From Ciceribacter sichuanensis (GTDB lineage Bacteria; Pseudomonadota; Alphaproteobacteria; Rhizobiales; Rhizobiaceae): a stretch of DNA of 64,000 bases. Position 1 is the first letter of the stretch, and every line of letters begins with the position of its first letter. The notes under the pieces are model-generated. The model saw only the letters and a program-made list of their open reading frames with translations, did no database searches and had not been told where the DNA came from. The translations under genes and the position numbers were made by a program. Below are positions 26,299 to 35,160 of the stretch, piece by piece. The stretch spans positions 347,925-411,924 of the forward strand of contig NZ_JAMXLX010000006.1 of NCBI RefSeq assembly GCF_024055605.1, in the 5' to 3' direction.

Positions 26299-27239
26299 AC
26301 GCCCTGATCGACATCCTTGCTTCCGCCGGGCTCTGGGCCGCCGTGCTGCGCATCGCCACGCCGCTGATCCTCGGCACGCTCGGCGCACTGCTCAGCGAAC
26401 GTGCCGGCGTTCTGAACCTCGGCATCGAGGGCATCATGACCTTCGGTGCGATGATCGGCTGGCTCACGGTCTATAACGGCGCGGATCTCTGGACCGGGCT
26501 TCTGGCCGCAGCCCTTGGCGGCGCGGTGTTCGGCGCGCTGCATGCGGTGCTGACCGTGACGCTCGGCCTGTCGCAGCATGTCTCGGGCCTCGGCGTCACG
26601 CTGTTTGCTTCCAGTTTTGCCTATTACGTCTTCCGCCTGATGGTGCCGGTTGCCGGCACGCCGCCGACCATCGAGCCGTTCCAGCCGATTGCCATTCCGG
26701 GCCTTTCCGACCTGCCCTTCTTCGGCCAGGCCTTCTTCACCCAGACCGCGCCGACCTATCTCGCCATTATGCTGGCCATCGTGCTCGCCTATCTCATCTC
26801 GCGCACGCCGCTCGGGCTTGCGGTGCGCATGACCGGCGAAAACCCGCATGCGGCGGAAGCGCAGGGCATCAACCCGATGGCGGTGCGTTACGGCGCAGTG
26901 ATCGCCGGCAGCGCGCTGATGGGCGTCGGCGGCGCCTTCCTGACGCTTTCGGCCTTCAACAGCTTCTTCCCGACCATGGTGCAGGGGCGCGGCTGGATCT
27001 GCATCGCGCTCGTGGTCTTCGCCTCGTGGCGGCCGGAAAGGGCGCTGTTCGGGGCGCTGCTCTTCGCCTTCTTCGATGCCTTCCAGCTGAGATTGCAGAC
27101 CGTGCTGAGCGGCGTCGTGCCCTACCAGCTGTTCCTGATGATCCCCTATATCCTGTCCATCGCAGCACTTGCAGTGATGGCGCGGCGCGCCCGCGTGCCG
27201 CAGGCCCTGATGCAACCCTACCGGCGCGGCGAGCGCTGA
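26295..27239 (+). CDS. BMP-type ABC transporter permease 2
   Basis: This 314-residue inner-membrane protein is the second BPD_transp_2 subunit. ERAGVLNLGIEGIMTFGAM (about 36-54) is the hallmark of the nucleoside-type subgroup, and TGENPHAAEAQGINPMAVRYGA is its coupling segment. The start overlaps the previous gene in ATGA. It is the membrane partner of permease 1. Confidence 0.92.
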   Translation: MNALIDILASAGLWAAVLRIATPLILGTLGALLSERAGVLNLGIEGIMTFGAMIGWLTVYNGADLWTGLLAAALGGAVFGALHAVLTVTLGLSQHVSGLGVTLFASSFAYYVFRLMVPVAGTPPTIEPFQPIAIPGLSDLPFFGQAFFTQTAPTYLAIMLAIVLAYLISRTPLGLAVRMTGENPHAAEAQGINPMAVRYGAVIAGSALMGVGGAFLTLSAFNSFFPTMVQGRGWICIALVVFASWRPERALFGALLFAFFDAFQLRLQTVLSGVVPYQLFLMIPYILSIAALAVMARRARVPQALMQPYRRGER

Positions 27240-27285
27240 CGGCAGATCCGCCAAGATTTCAAGGCGAGAATACGAGGATAAGACC

Positions 27286-28572
27286 ATGTTCGATCTCATC
27301 ATCCGCAATGCCAACCTGCCCGACGGCCGCAAGGGCATCGACATCGGTATCAAGGACGGCAGGATCGCGGCCATCCAGGCAAATCTTGCCGGTGAAGCGG
27401 GCGAGACCATCGACGCAAGCCACCGCCTCGTGACCTCGCCCTTCGTCGATCCGCATTTCCACATGGACGCCACGCTGTCGCTCGGCCTGCCGCGCATGAA
27501 TGTTTCCGGCACGCTGCTCGAAGGCATCGCGCTCTGGGGCGAGCTGCGGCCGCTCCTGACGAGGCAAGCTCTGGTCGAGCGGGCGCTCGCCTATTGCGAT
27601 CTCGCGGTATCGCAGGGCCTCCTGCATATCCGCACCCATGTCGACACCTCCGATCCGCGCCTCGTCACCGTCGAGGCCATGCTGGAGGTGAAGGAGAAGA
27701 TCGCGCCCTATATCGACCTGCAGCTCGTCGCCTTCCCGCAGGATGGCTATTACCGCGCGGCGGACGGGGTGAAATCGTTGGAGCGCGCGCTCGACATGGG
27801 CGTCGACGTGGTCGGCGGCATTCCGCATTTCGAGCGGACCATGCAGGAGGGTGCGGCCTCGGTCGAGGCGCTCTGCCGCATCGCCGCCGAGCGCGGCCTG
27901 CCGGTCGACATGCATTGCGACGAGACCGACGATCCGTTGTCGCGCCACATCGAGACGCTGGCCGCCGAGACCATCCGCTTCGGGCTGCAGGGCCGCGTCG
28001 CCGGCTCGCACCTGACATCGATGCACTCGATGGACAATTACTACGTTTCCAAGCTCATTCCGCTGATGGCGGAAGCGGAAATCAACGCCATTCCCAACCC
28101 GCTGATCAACATCATGCTGCAAGGCCGCCACGACACCTATCCGAAGCGCCGCGGCATGACCCGCGTGCGCGAGCTGATGGCCGCCGGCATCAATGTCGCC
28201 TTCGGCCATGACTGCGTGATGGACCCCTGGTACTCCATGGGCTCCGGCGACATGCTGGAAGTCGGCCACATGGCGATCCATGTGGCGCAGATGTCGGGCG
28301 TCGAGGACAAGAAGAAGATCTTCGAGGCACTGACGGTAAATTCGGCGAAGGCGCTCGGCATCGAAGGCTATGGCCTTGCCGTCGGCTGTAATGCCGACCT
28401 CGTCGTGCTGCAGGCCGAGGACGTGCTGGAGGCCCTGCGCCTCAAACCCGCCCGCCTCGCCGTCCTGCGTCGTGGCAAGGTGATTGCCCGTACCGCGCCG
28501 AAGGTTGCCGAACTCTCGCTGCCCGGCCGCCCCGCCAGCCTCGACGCGGGCCGCAATCCGACGGCGCGGTGA
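27286..28572 (+). CDS. codA: cytosine deaminase-type amidohydrolase (CodA family)
   Basis: This 428-residue enzyme is collinear with E. coli CodA. Metal ligands are DPHFHMD (H57, H59), DMHCDE (H210, E213), SHLTSMHS (H242) and FGHDC (D309). The substrate-contact Gln is in AFPQDG (Q152). The residue after the metal Asp, a second Asp (D314) in E. coli CodA, is Cys310 here. That position faces the C5 side of the base, and changes there alter specificity, so the substrate may be a modified pyrimidine or other base. It ends the importer operon 46 bases after the permease. The cytosolic deamination would release ammonia for nitrogen supply. Confidence 0.85.
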   Translation: MFDLIIRNANLPDGRKGIDIGIKDGRIAAIQANLAGEAGETIDASHRLVTSPFVDPHFHMDATLSLGLPRMNVSGTLLEGIALWGELRPLLTRQALVERALAYCDLAVSQGLLHIRTHVDTSDPRLVTVEAMLEVKEKIAPYIDLQLVAFPQDGYYRAADGVKSLERALDMGVDVVGGIPHFERTMQEGAASVEALCRIAAERGLPVDMHCDETDDPLSRHIETLAAETIRFGLQGRVAGSHLTSMHSMDNYYVSKLIPLMAEAEINAIPNPLINIMLQGRHDTYPKRRGMTRVRELMAAGINVAFGHDCVMDPWYSMGSGDMLEVGHMAIHVAQMSGVEDKKKIFEALTVNSAKALGIEGYGLAVGCNADLVVLQAEDVLEALRLKPARLAVLRRGKVIARTAPKVAELSLPGRPASLDAGRNPTAR

Positions 28573-28611
28573 TTGGTGTAGATGGTTCCGGCCTGACGGA
28601 ACAACCGCTGT

Positions 28612-28724
28612 CGTCATCCCGGCCCTGAGCCGGGATCCAGAGCGATCAGGTCTCTGATCGCAAGAGACTCTTCCGCGCGATGGACATCGCGCCGCTGGAT
28701 GCCGGAACAGGTCCGGCATGACGG
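28612..28724. repeat. dispersed hairpin-rich intergenic repeat, copy 2 (RIME-like)
   Basis: This is the second copy of the element at 11628-11736, in the same orientation, with the same four palindromes. Its second stem reads GCGATCAG/CTGATCGC where copy 1 has GCGATCAA/TTGATCGC, a compensatory pair. It lies between the codA stop and the terminator that follows. Confidence 0.7.
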
Positions 28725-28765
28725 AAGGATGGGCCTTCTCCCAGCCAAAACCTTTGCAGGAGATA

Positions 28766-28799
28766 CGGGGCGCCTCGCAATTGCGGGCGCCCCGTTTTT
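28766..28799 (+). terminator. Rho-independent terminator of the BMP-codA operon
   Basis: The perfect 8-base-pair GC stem GGGGCGCC/GGCGCCCC is followed directly by GTTTTTC. This is a textbook intrinsic terminator about 190 bases beyond codA. Confidence 0.85.
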
Positions 28800-28877
28800 C
28801 ATTCTGCAACGAGAATTGCAGGCGCTGTCGGAGTCTCTACCACCGTCTCCGGCAAACGTCATCAAAACTTGCCCGCA

Positions 28878-28895
28878 GCTTCACGAAACTGTCGT
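28878..28895 (+). promoter_or_regulatory. possible PhoB (Pho) box before the Ugp-like operon
   Basis: The 18-mer reads GCTTCAC, then GAAA, then CTGTCGT. The second heptamer matches the CTGTCAT half of a Pho box in 6 of 7 positions and the spacer is A-rich as expected. The first heptamer is weak. It sits about 60 bases before the binding-protein start. Phosphate-starvation control would suit a glycerophosphodiester uptake system. Confidence 0.3.
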
Positions 28896-28953
28896 GCAAC
28901 GGGTCTAGAGGATGACGAGCGGTATGCAATTTCTTTTGCAAAGGAAAATATTC

Positions 28954-30213
28954 ATGTCACATAAATTGCAAAAACTGGCCGGCGCCAGCCTCATCGCCCT
29001 TCTGGCCACGGTCGCTTCGGCTGAAGCCGCGACGGTGGTGAAGTTCTGGCACAGCTTCAACAAGGGCAACGGCGAGGCGCTGGACAAGATCATCGCCGGT
29101 TTCGAGGCGGCCAATCCGGATATCGATGTCCAGGCCGAGTTCATCGGCAACTATAACGACATCGTCGCCAAGCTGCAGGCCGCCATTCCGGCCAGGCGCG
29201 CGCCCGACGCGGTCATTCTCGAGGTGACCCGCTACGGCCTTTTCGCCGACCGCGGCGTGCTGACCGACCTCACCCCCTATTTCGACGCCGATCCGCTGAA
29301 GGACGAGCTCTACGATTACGCCCGCGAAGTCGGCGTCTACAAGGGCAAGAACTATATCGTGCCCTTCAACTCCTCGACCCCGGTCCTTTACTATAACAGC
29401 GACATCTTCAAGCGCGCCGGCATCGAGGGCGAGCCCGCGCTGAAGACCTTCGACGACATCATGGCCGCGTCGAAGACGATCACCCAGAAGCTCGGTTCGG
29501 AAGGCATCAGCGGCATCGCCGCTCCCGGCCAGTTTGCCCGCTGGGGCCTCGTCATGGCCAATGACAGCGAGCTGATGGACCCCAAGACCAACGAGGTGCT
29601 GCTCGACAGCCCCAACACCATCGAAGCCTATCAGTGGATGGCCTCGCTGGTGCACAAGGAAAAGGTCTCCTCGCCCGATGGCGTGACCGAGGAAGACAAT
29701 GGCCGTGACGCATTCCTCGCCGGCAAGGTCGGCATCATGCTGAACTCGACCGGCAATTACGGCGGCGCAAAGAAGGCGCTCGGCGACAAGCTCGAAACGC
29801 GCCCGATGCCCTGCAACAAGACCTGCTCGGTTCCGATTGGCGGCGCCGGCATCGGCATTCTCTCCACCTCCGAGAAGGCGGTTCAGGACGCGGCCTACAA
29901 GTTCGTGAGCTACGCCGCCTCGCCTGAGGCCAACGCCATCTGGTTTGCCGAAACCGGCTATCTGCCGATCAACAGGAAGAGCGCCGCCCTGCCGGTCGCA
30001 GTCGAAGCTCTGGCCACCCAGCCGGGCATCGACGTCGCCATCAAGCAGCTCGAATTCGCCCATGGCCGTTCGCGCGCCCCCGTCGTCACCTGGATGCGCA
30101 CCACCGAATACAAGATGTGGGAAGCCATGGCCTTCGGCCAGCGCGACGCGACCGAAACCATGAAGGACTTCGCCGCGCAGACCCGCAAGGAAGCGGAACG
30201 CACCGGCGAATAA
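28954..30213 (+). CDS. ABC transporter substrate-binding protein (UgpB-like, extracellular solute-binding family 1)
   Basis: This 419-residue protein has a Sec signal peptide (cleavage after ASAEA). The solute-binding family 1 fold follows, with the UgpB-like opening VVKFWHSFNKGNGEALDKI and GNYNDIVAKLQAA. The ATG at 28954 was chosen over an upstream in-frame ATG at 28912 because AAGGAAAA lies just before it and the signal peptide starts there. The following permeases, phosphodiesterase and UgpC-type ATPase make sn-glycerol-3-phosphate or a glycerophosphodiester the likeliest ligand. Sugars cannot be ruled out. Confidence 0.87.
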   Translation: MSHKLQKLAGASLIALLATVASAEAATVVKFWHSFNKGNGEALDKIIAGFEAANPDIDVQAEFIGNYNDIVAKLQAAIPARRAPDAVILEVTRYGLFADRGVLTDLTPYFDADPLKDELYDYAREVGVYKGKNYIVPFNSSTPVLYYNSDIFKRAGIEGEPALKTFDDIMAASKTITQKLGSEGISGIAAPGQFARWGLVMANDSELMDPKTNEVLLDSPNTIEAYQWMASLVHKEKVSSPDGVTEEDNGRDAFLAGKVGIMLNSTGNYGGAKKALGDKLETRPMPCNKTCSVPIGGAGIGILSTSEKAVQDAAYKFVSYAASPEANAIWFAETGYLPINRKSAALPVAVEALATQPGIDVAIKQLEFAHGRSRAPVVTWMRTTEYKMWEAMAFGQRDATETMKDFAAQTRKEAERTGE

Positions 30214-30298
30214 GCCTCTGCTGAAACAGCGGGACCGGTGGTCTGCCTTCGGGCGCCGGCCGGTCCTTCACCCTTTCTTCCGCTCGATCTGGGCTCCC

Positions 30299-31168
30299 AT
30301 GCTTCGCACCCTCACACCCTATCTGTTCGTCGGCCCGCTGATCGCCTTCATCGCGGTGTTCACCTATATCCCCATCGTGTCGAGCCTCAACCTGAGCTTC
30401 CGCCACTGGGATTTCCTGTCGCCGGACATGCCCTTCGTCGGGCTCGACAATTACCGGGCGCTCCTCTCCTCGCGCGATTTCTGGAACGCGCTGAAGGTGA
30501 CTGCGCTGTTTGCGGTGCTCTCCGTGCCGCTGAGGCTCGCTCTGGCGCTTGCCATCGCCAGCTATCTGGTGCGCGAAACACTGCCCTCGCGGCTGCTGCG
30601 CGGCGCGCTGTTCCTGCCTTCGGTCACCTCTACCGTTTCCATCGCGGTGGTCTTCTCCTGGGTGTTCGCCACCGATTACGGCATGGTCAATGCGCTGCTG
30701 GTAAAGCTCGGTCTCGGCAAGGTGCCGTGGCTGCAGGATCCGTCGCTGGCGCTCTGGGTGCTGATCGCGGTCAATACGTGGAAGCAGCTCGGCTACGATA
30801 TCGTCATCTACATCGCCGGCCTGCAGGCCGTGCCGCAGGAACTTTACGATGCAGCCGCCGTCGATGGCGGCCGCCGGTTCCACGTGTTCCGCCGGGTCAC
30901 CGTGCCGCTGGTCATGCCCACCACCTATTTCCTCATGGTGATCTCGGTGATCGAGGCTTTCCAGGTCTTCACCATCGTCAATGTCATGACCCATGGCGGA
31001 CCGGCGGGCGCGACCGACATGCTGGTCAATATGCTCTACCGCGTCGGCTTCGTGCTGTTCGACATCGGCCAGGGCTCGGCGCTTGCCGTGCTGCTCTTCG
31101 TCCTTCTCATCGTGCTGGCGCTGGTCAAGTCCTTCGTCGTCGGCAGGAAGGTGCATTATGAAGCCTGA
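30299..31168 (+). CDS. ABC transporter permease (UgpA-like)
   Basis: This 289-residue inner-membrane protein has six helices. The EAA coupling loop is at about 193-212 (YDAAAVDGGRRFHVFRRVTV). It is of the MalF/UgpA class without the large periplasmic loop. It overlaps the next permease by 11 bases. With its partner it forms the channel for the UgpB-like binding protein. Confidence 0.9.
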   Translation: MLRTLTPYLFVGPLIAFIAVFTYIPIVSSLNLSFRHWDFLSPDMPFVGLDNYRALLSSRDFWNALKVTALFAVLSVPLRLALALAIASYLVRETLPSRLLRGALFLPSVTSTVSIAVVFSWVFATDYGMVNALLVKLGLGKVPWLQDPSLALWVLIAVNTWKQLGYDIVIYIAGLQAVPQELYDAAAVDGGRRFHVFRRVTVPLVMPTTYFLMVISVIEAFQVFTIVNVMTHGGPAGATDMLVNMLYRVGFVLFDIGQGSALAVLLFVLLIVLALVKSFVVGRKVHYEA

Positions 31169-31967
31169 AAACCGCCTCCTCACCCTGCTTGCGCTGGCTG
31201 CCGGGACGATTTTCCTCGTGCCGGTGCTCTATTCGATCTGGATGTCGTTCCAGACGGCGCACGCCTATTACACCGGCACGGTGGAGTTCACGCTCGGCAA
31301 TTACGCCCGCGCGGTCGGTCAGTATAACTTTGCCCGTTACTTGCTGAACAGCATCCTTGTCTCCGGGCTGGTGACGATACTGGGGCTGACGGTTGCCACC
31401 ATGGCCGCCTTCGCCTTTGCCCGCTTCGAGTTTCGCGGCGGCAACCTGCTGTTCGGTGCAACTGTCGCGACGCTGATGATCCCGAGCCATATCAGCCTCA
31501 TTCCCAACTACCTGACGCTTGCCAAGGCGGGGCTGCTCGACACCTATGCGGGGCTGGTCCTGCCGGCGATCTCCAATGGTTTCGCCGCCTTCTTCCTGCG
31601 GCAATATATCAAGGGCATTCCGAAGGCGTTGGACGAGGCCGCCTATATGGACGGCGCCACACCATTGCAGGTGCTCTGGCGGATCATCGTGCCCATCTCG
31701 AAGCCCGCCATCTTCTCGATGGGGCTCTACATCTTCCTCACCGAGTGGAACAACTACATCTGGCCGCTGGTCGCCGTCGGCAAGGAGGACCTCTTCACGC
31801 TGCAGATCGGTCTGGCGCGGCTCTACCGCACCAATCCCGGCGAAGGCCTGATCGACTGGCCGCTGGTCATGGCCGCATCGACCATCACCATCCTGCCCGT
31901 GCTTCTGGGCTTCCTGCTGGTCGAGCGGCATCTGGTGCGCGGCATCACCATGGGCGCGGTCAAGTAA
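31158..31967 (+). CDS. ABC transporter permease (UgpE-like)
   Basis: This 269-residue MalG/UgpE-class inner-membrane protein has its EAA loop at about 158-177 (LDEAAYMDGATPLQVLWRII) and the typical C-terminal segment ending RGITMGAVK. The start is the ATG at 31158 within the end of the first permease gene. The open frame starting at 30993 is a shadow. Confidence 0.9.
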   Translation: MKPENRLLTLLALAAGTIFLVPVLYSIWMSFQTAHAYYTGTVEFTLGNYARAVGQYNFARYLLNSILVSGLVTILGLTVATMAAFAFARFEFRGGNLLFGATVATLMIPSHISLIPNYLTLAKAGLLDTYAGLVLPAISNGFAAFFLRQYIKGIPKALDEAAYMDGATPLQVLWRIIVPISKPAIFSMGLYIFLTEWNNYIWPLVAVGKEDLFTLQIGLARLYRTNPGEGLIDWPLVMAASTITILPVLLGFLLVERHLVRGITMGAVK

Positions 31968-31973
31968 TTCAAC

Positions 31974-32735
31974 ATGGAACAGAAAATGACACATATCGCA
32001 TCCCATCGCGGCGGAACGCTCGAATTCGGCGACAGCACGCCCCGCGGCTTTTCGGCAACCGCGATCATGGCGCTGGAGGAGGTGGAATTCGATGTACACC
32101 CGACCGCCGACGGCGCCATCATCGTGCATCACGACGCCACGCTCGACGCCACCACGGACCGCACCGGGGCCATCGCCAGCCTGACGGTATCGGAGGTGCG
32201 CGCCGCCACCATCAATTACGGCGAGGGCGGCCATCCTCTTACGCTCGACGAACTCTGCGCCATCTTCTCGAAAAGCCGGGTCGATTTCCGCTGCGAAATC
32301 AAGCCGGGGGCCGATGGCCGCCCCTACCGCGATTTCGTGCCGAGCGTGGTCGAGACCCTTGCCCGCCACGGCATGCTGGAGCGCACCACCTTCTCGTCCT
32401 TCCTGATCGAGGCGCTGGACCAGATCACGGCCGCAACGGACCGACCGAGGCTCTGGCTGGTTAGCCCGCCGGTGCTCAGGCAGCTCGGCGTTTCGGCGGT
32501 GATCGAGCTTGCCCGCGCCCATCGCATCCCCGAAATCGGCGTTCATATCGACACGGCCGACACAGGGCTGATGGCGGAGATCCGGGCCGCCGGCCTCGAT
32601 TTCGGCTGCTGGGCCGCCCACACCGCGCCGCAGATCGAAAAGGCGCTTTCGCTCGGGGTCAAGGTCTTCACCACCGACCGGCCGAGCCTCGCCATCGCCA
32701 TTCGCAACGAGAAAAACCGGGAGACCCACCGATGA
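31974..32735 (+). CDS. ugpQ: glycerophosphodiester phosphodiesterase (UgpQ-like)
   Basis: This 253-residue protein has the GDPD TIM-barrel signature ASHRGG (catalytic His), VEFDVHPTADG (metal/catalytic Glu and Asp), HHDATLDATTDRTG (second catalytic His) and EIKPG. It hydrolyses glycerophosphodiesters to glycerol 3-phosphate and an alcohol. No signal peptide is seen, so it acts on material already imported, as UgpQ does. An in-frame ATG at 31986 with GGAACA before it is an alternative start. It overlaps the ATPase gene by 4 bases. Confidence 0.87.
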   Translation: MEQKMTHIASHRGGTLEFGDSTPRGFSATAIMALEEVEFDVHPTADGAIIVHHDATLDATTDRTGAIASLTVSEVRAATINYGEGGHPLTLDELCAIFSKSRVDFRCEIKPGADGRPYRDFVPSVVETLARHGMLERTTFSSFLIEALDQITAATDRPRLWLVSPPVLRQLGVSAVIELARAHRIPEIGVHIDTADTGLMAEIRAAGLDFGCWAAHTAPQIEKALSLGVKVFTTDRPSLAIAIRNEKNRETHR

Positions 32736-33799
32736 GCGGCATTTCCCTTCGCGCCATCCGGAAGTCCTATGCCGGCGGGCCGCAGATCCTGCACGGCGTT
32801 TCGATGGACATCCGCCCCGGCGAATTCGTCGTCATCGTCGGCCCCTCCGGCTGCGGCAAGTCCACGCTGCTGCGGCTCATCGCCGGGCTGGAGCGCATCG
32901 ACGGGGGCGAGATCGAGATCGACGGCAGGCGGGCGAACGATCTGGCGCCGCAGGATCGCGACATTGCCATGATCTTCCAGAACTACGCGCTCTATCCGCA
33001 CATGACGGTGCGCCAGAACATCGCCTTCGGGCTCGAACTGCGCGGCATGCCGAAGGCGGAGCGCAATGCGCGGGCCGAAAGCGTGGCGAAGACGCTGCAG
33101 CTCGAAGCCTATCTCGACCGCAAGCCCGGCGCGCTTTCGGGCGGCCAGCGGCAGCGCGTGGCGATGGGCCGCGCCATGGCCCGCAACACCTCGACCTTCC
33201 TGATGGATGAACCGCTGTCGAACCTCGACAATGCGCTGCGCGTCGCCATGCGCACCGAGATCAAGGAACTGCACCGGGCGCTCGGAGCGACCATCGTCTA
33301 CGTCACCCACGACCAGACCGAGGCGCTGTCGCTGGCCGACCGTATCGCGGTGATGAAGGGCGGCCATCTCCAGCAGTTCGATACGCCCGAGGCGATCTAT
33401 GACCGTCCCGCCAACCGCTTCGTCGCGGGCTTCCTCGGCGTGCCGGCGATGAACTTCCTGCCGGCGGCCAAGATGCCCGGATGGCGGGGCCGGCAGGACG
33501 TGACCATCGGTTTTCGCCCCGAACATATCGCGGTGCAGGCGCAAGAGCCCGCGGGGCCGGCGCTGCCCATGCGGCTTCTGCTTTCCGAGATGACCGGTTC
33601 CGACATCATCCTGCATTGCGACAGCGATGCCGGCCGCCTGACGCTGACCTGCCCGCGCGAGACGATGCCGCAGAATACCGAAAGATTGTGGGCCGTCTGC
33701 GATTTCAGCCGGGCACTTTATTTCGACGACAAGAGCGAGAACCGCATCGAACTTGCACCGGGCGAACCGACCGCGCATGCTGGCGCAAACGCAGGCTGA
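32732..33799 (+). CDS. ABC transporter ATP-binding protein (UgpC/MalK type)
   Basis: This 355-residue ATPase has Walker A GPSGCGKST, Q-loop FQNYALYPHM, signature LSGGQRQR, Walker B TFLMDEP and switch His in VTHDQTEAL. A C-terminal TOBE/MalK-type regulatory domain follows (from about 235). This is the CUT1-type energy subunit for the preceding permeases. It overlaps the phosphodiesterase gene in ATGA. Confidence 0.92.
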   Translation: MSGISLRAIRKSYAGGPQILHGVSMDIRPGEFVVIVGPSGCGKSTLLRLIAGLERIDGGEIEIDGRRANDLAPQDRDIAMIFQNYALYPHMTVRQNIAFGLELRGMPKAERNARAESVAKTLQLEAYLDRKPGALSGGQRQRVAMGRAMARNTSTFLMDEPLSNLDNALRVAMRTEIKELHRALGATIVYVTHDQTEALSLADRIAVMKGGHLQQFDTPEAIYDRPANRFVAGFLGVPAMNFLPAAKMPGWRGRQDVTIGFRPEHIAVQAQEPAGPALPMRLLLSEMTGSDIILHCDSDAGRLTLTCPRETMPQNTERLWAVCDFSRALYFDDKSENRIELAPGEPTAHAGANAG

Positions 33800-33848
33800 A
33801 ACACGCAAACATCTTTAATCACGCAGGAAATCAGGCATACGGGAAACC

Positions 33849-34736
33849 ATGGACAGACAAGATGAAGTTCCGCAGGCGCTGGGCGATCTCATCAGCCGCA
33901 ATTCGACCCGGCTGACCGAGGCCGACACCCGGTTGCTCGGCGTTCTGATGCAGGATCCTGTGCGCGCTGCGATGGAGAACGGCACGGCGGTTTCCTCGCG
34001 CGCCGGCGTGCATCCGGCGTCTGCCGTGCGGCTCGCTCGCCGCCTCGGCTTCAAGGGCTATCCCGAGTTTCGTTCCTTCCTGCAATCCAACCTGATCGAC
34101 GGCGTCGGCGATTTCGAAAGCCCTGCGGCCCGCATGGCCGCTCGTCTCGTTCGCGCAGAGGAAGGTGGGCTGCTCTCCTCCGTACTCGACAGCGAGATCG
34201 CCGCGCTGGAGCAGGTGCGCAATACGGTGTCCGACGGCAATATCAGGGCATTTTCGCAGAGCCTGCGCGATTGCCGCCGGGTCTTCATCCTCGGCCGGGG
34301 CCACTTCGCGGCGCTTTCCTCGCTGATAGCCCTGCGCCTCAAGCGATCGGGTTACGATTCCGTCGATCTCGGCAGCCAGATGCACCAGTTGCCCGAAGCG
34401 CTTTCGACGCTATCGCCGCAGGATGTCGTCTGGTTTCTGGCCTTTCGTCGGGCGGCGCCGGTCGTGCAGGAGGTGCGGGCGATTGCCGCGGCGCGCGGGG
34501 CAAAAACGCTTGCCGTGACCGATCTTCAGGGTGCCCGCATCGATCCGGCGCCCGATTTCCAGATCCTCGTTTCGCGCGGCGATCCCGGCGAATCCCAGTC
34601 GCTGGTAGTGCCGATGACCATCGCCAACGCCGTCATCCTCGATCTCGCCGCCATCGATGAGGGCCGATCGCTGCGCTCGCTCAACGAATTCAGGGCCTTT
34701 CGCGCCGATAGCGGGCTGTCGAAGGCGCTGTTGTAG
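33849..34736 (+). CDS. MurR/RpiR family transcriptional regulator
   Basis: This is a 295-residue regulator. The N-terminal HTH_6 domain (about 20-85) has the recognition region SSRAGVHPASAVRLARRLGFKG, and the C-terminal SIS sugar-phosphate-binding domain (about 125-260) has VFILGRGHFAALSSLIALRL. Family members sense phosphorylated sugars or related metabolites. It is the last gene of the Ugp-like operon, 49 bases after the ATPase gene, and probably regulates the operon in response to glycerol 3-phosphate or a similar product. The effector is inferred. Confidence 0.88.
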   Translation: MDRQDEVPQALGDLISRNSTRLTEADTRLLGVLMQDPVRAAMENGTAVSSRAGVHPASAVRLARRLGFKGYPEFRSFLQSNLIDGVGDFESPAARMAARLVRAEEGGLLSSVLDSEIAALEQVRNTVSDGNIRAFSQSLRDCRRVFILGRGHFAALSSLIALRLKRSGYDSVDLGSQMHQLPEALSTLSPQDVVWFLAFRRAAPVVQEVRAIAAARGAKTLAVTDLQGARIDPAPDFQILVSRGDPGESQSLVVPMTIANAVILDLAAIDEGRSLRSLNEFRAFRADSGLSKALL

Positions 34737-34758
34737 TCGCGGCCCATCCGCATCCGCA

Positions 34759-34778
34759 AAGGACGCTCCGGCGTCCTT
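34759..34778 (+). terminator. hairpin after the RpiR-type regulator
   Basis: A perfect 8-base-pair stem AAGGACGC/GCGTCCTT with loop TCCG lies 23 bases after the stop codon. It has no T-run, so it is probably a weak or Rho-assisted terminator. Confidence 0.5.
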
Positions 34779-35160
34779 GAACCTGTGCATCGCGGCGGAG
34801 CATTTCCGGCGGAAACGGACACGCCTTCCATGCTCCATTATTCGGTCAGGCTCGGCTCCTGACGCAGAACCGCTGCACCCGCCTGCCGGAACGCTCCGGT
34901 CGAAAACGGTCCGATCTTGCGGACCGATACAGCCTGCGGCGCCTGCCCTTCGTGGAACCCGTCTGAAAAGACCGTTTCTCCCGCCGCTCGCCGCTGCTCT
35001 TCCTTGCCAGCCGATGATTGCTGTCCCATGAATAGGCGGCAGGCCGCTCCCCCTCGCGCATGTCGTCACATGTCACGACGCGGAAACGGGCGCGTCAGCA
35101 CCGACAAATCTCCCCCGCCGCCTCCCGGCGCTGCCTCGACTTGCCTTTACAGGACGGATC
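34779..35160. other. intergenic, no gene recognised
   Basis: Open frames here on both strands have low-complexity Arg/Ser-rich translations typical of shadows. This stretch should contain the promoter of the amidohydrolase that follows; I see no clear operator. Confidence 0.35.

Noticed and set aside
34410..35069. A 219-codon minus-strand frame between the RpiR gene and the amidohydrolase gene
   Set aside because: Half of it is antisense to the regulator. The remainder has no domain and no ribosome-binding site.
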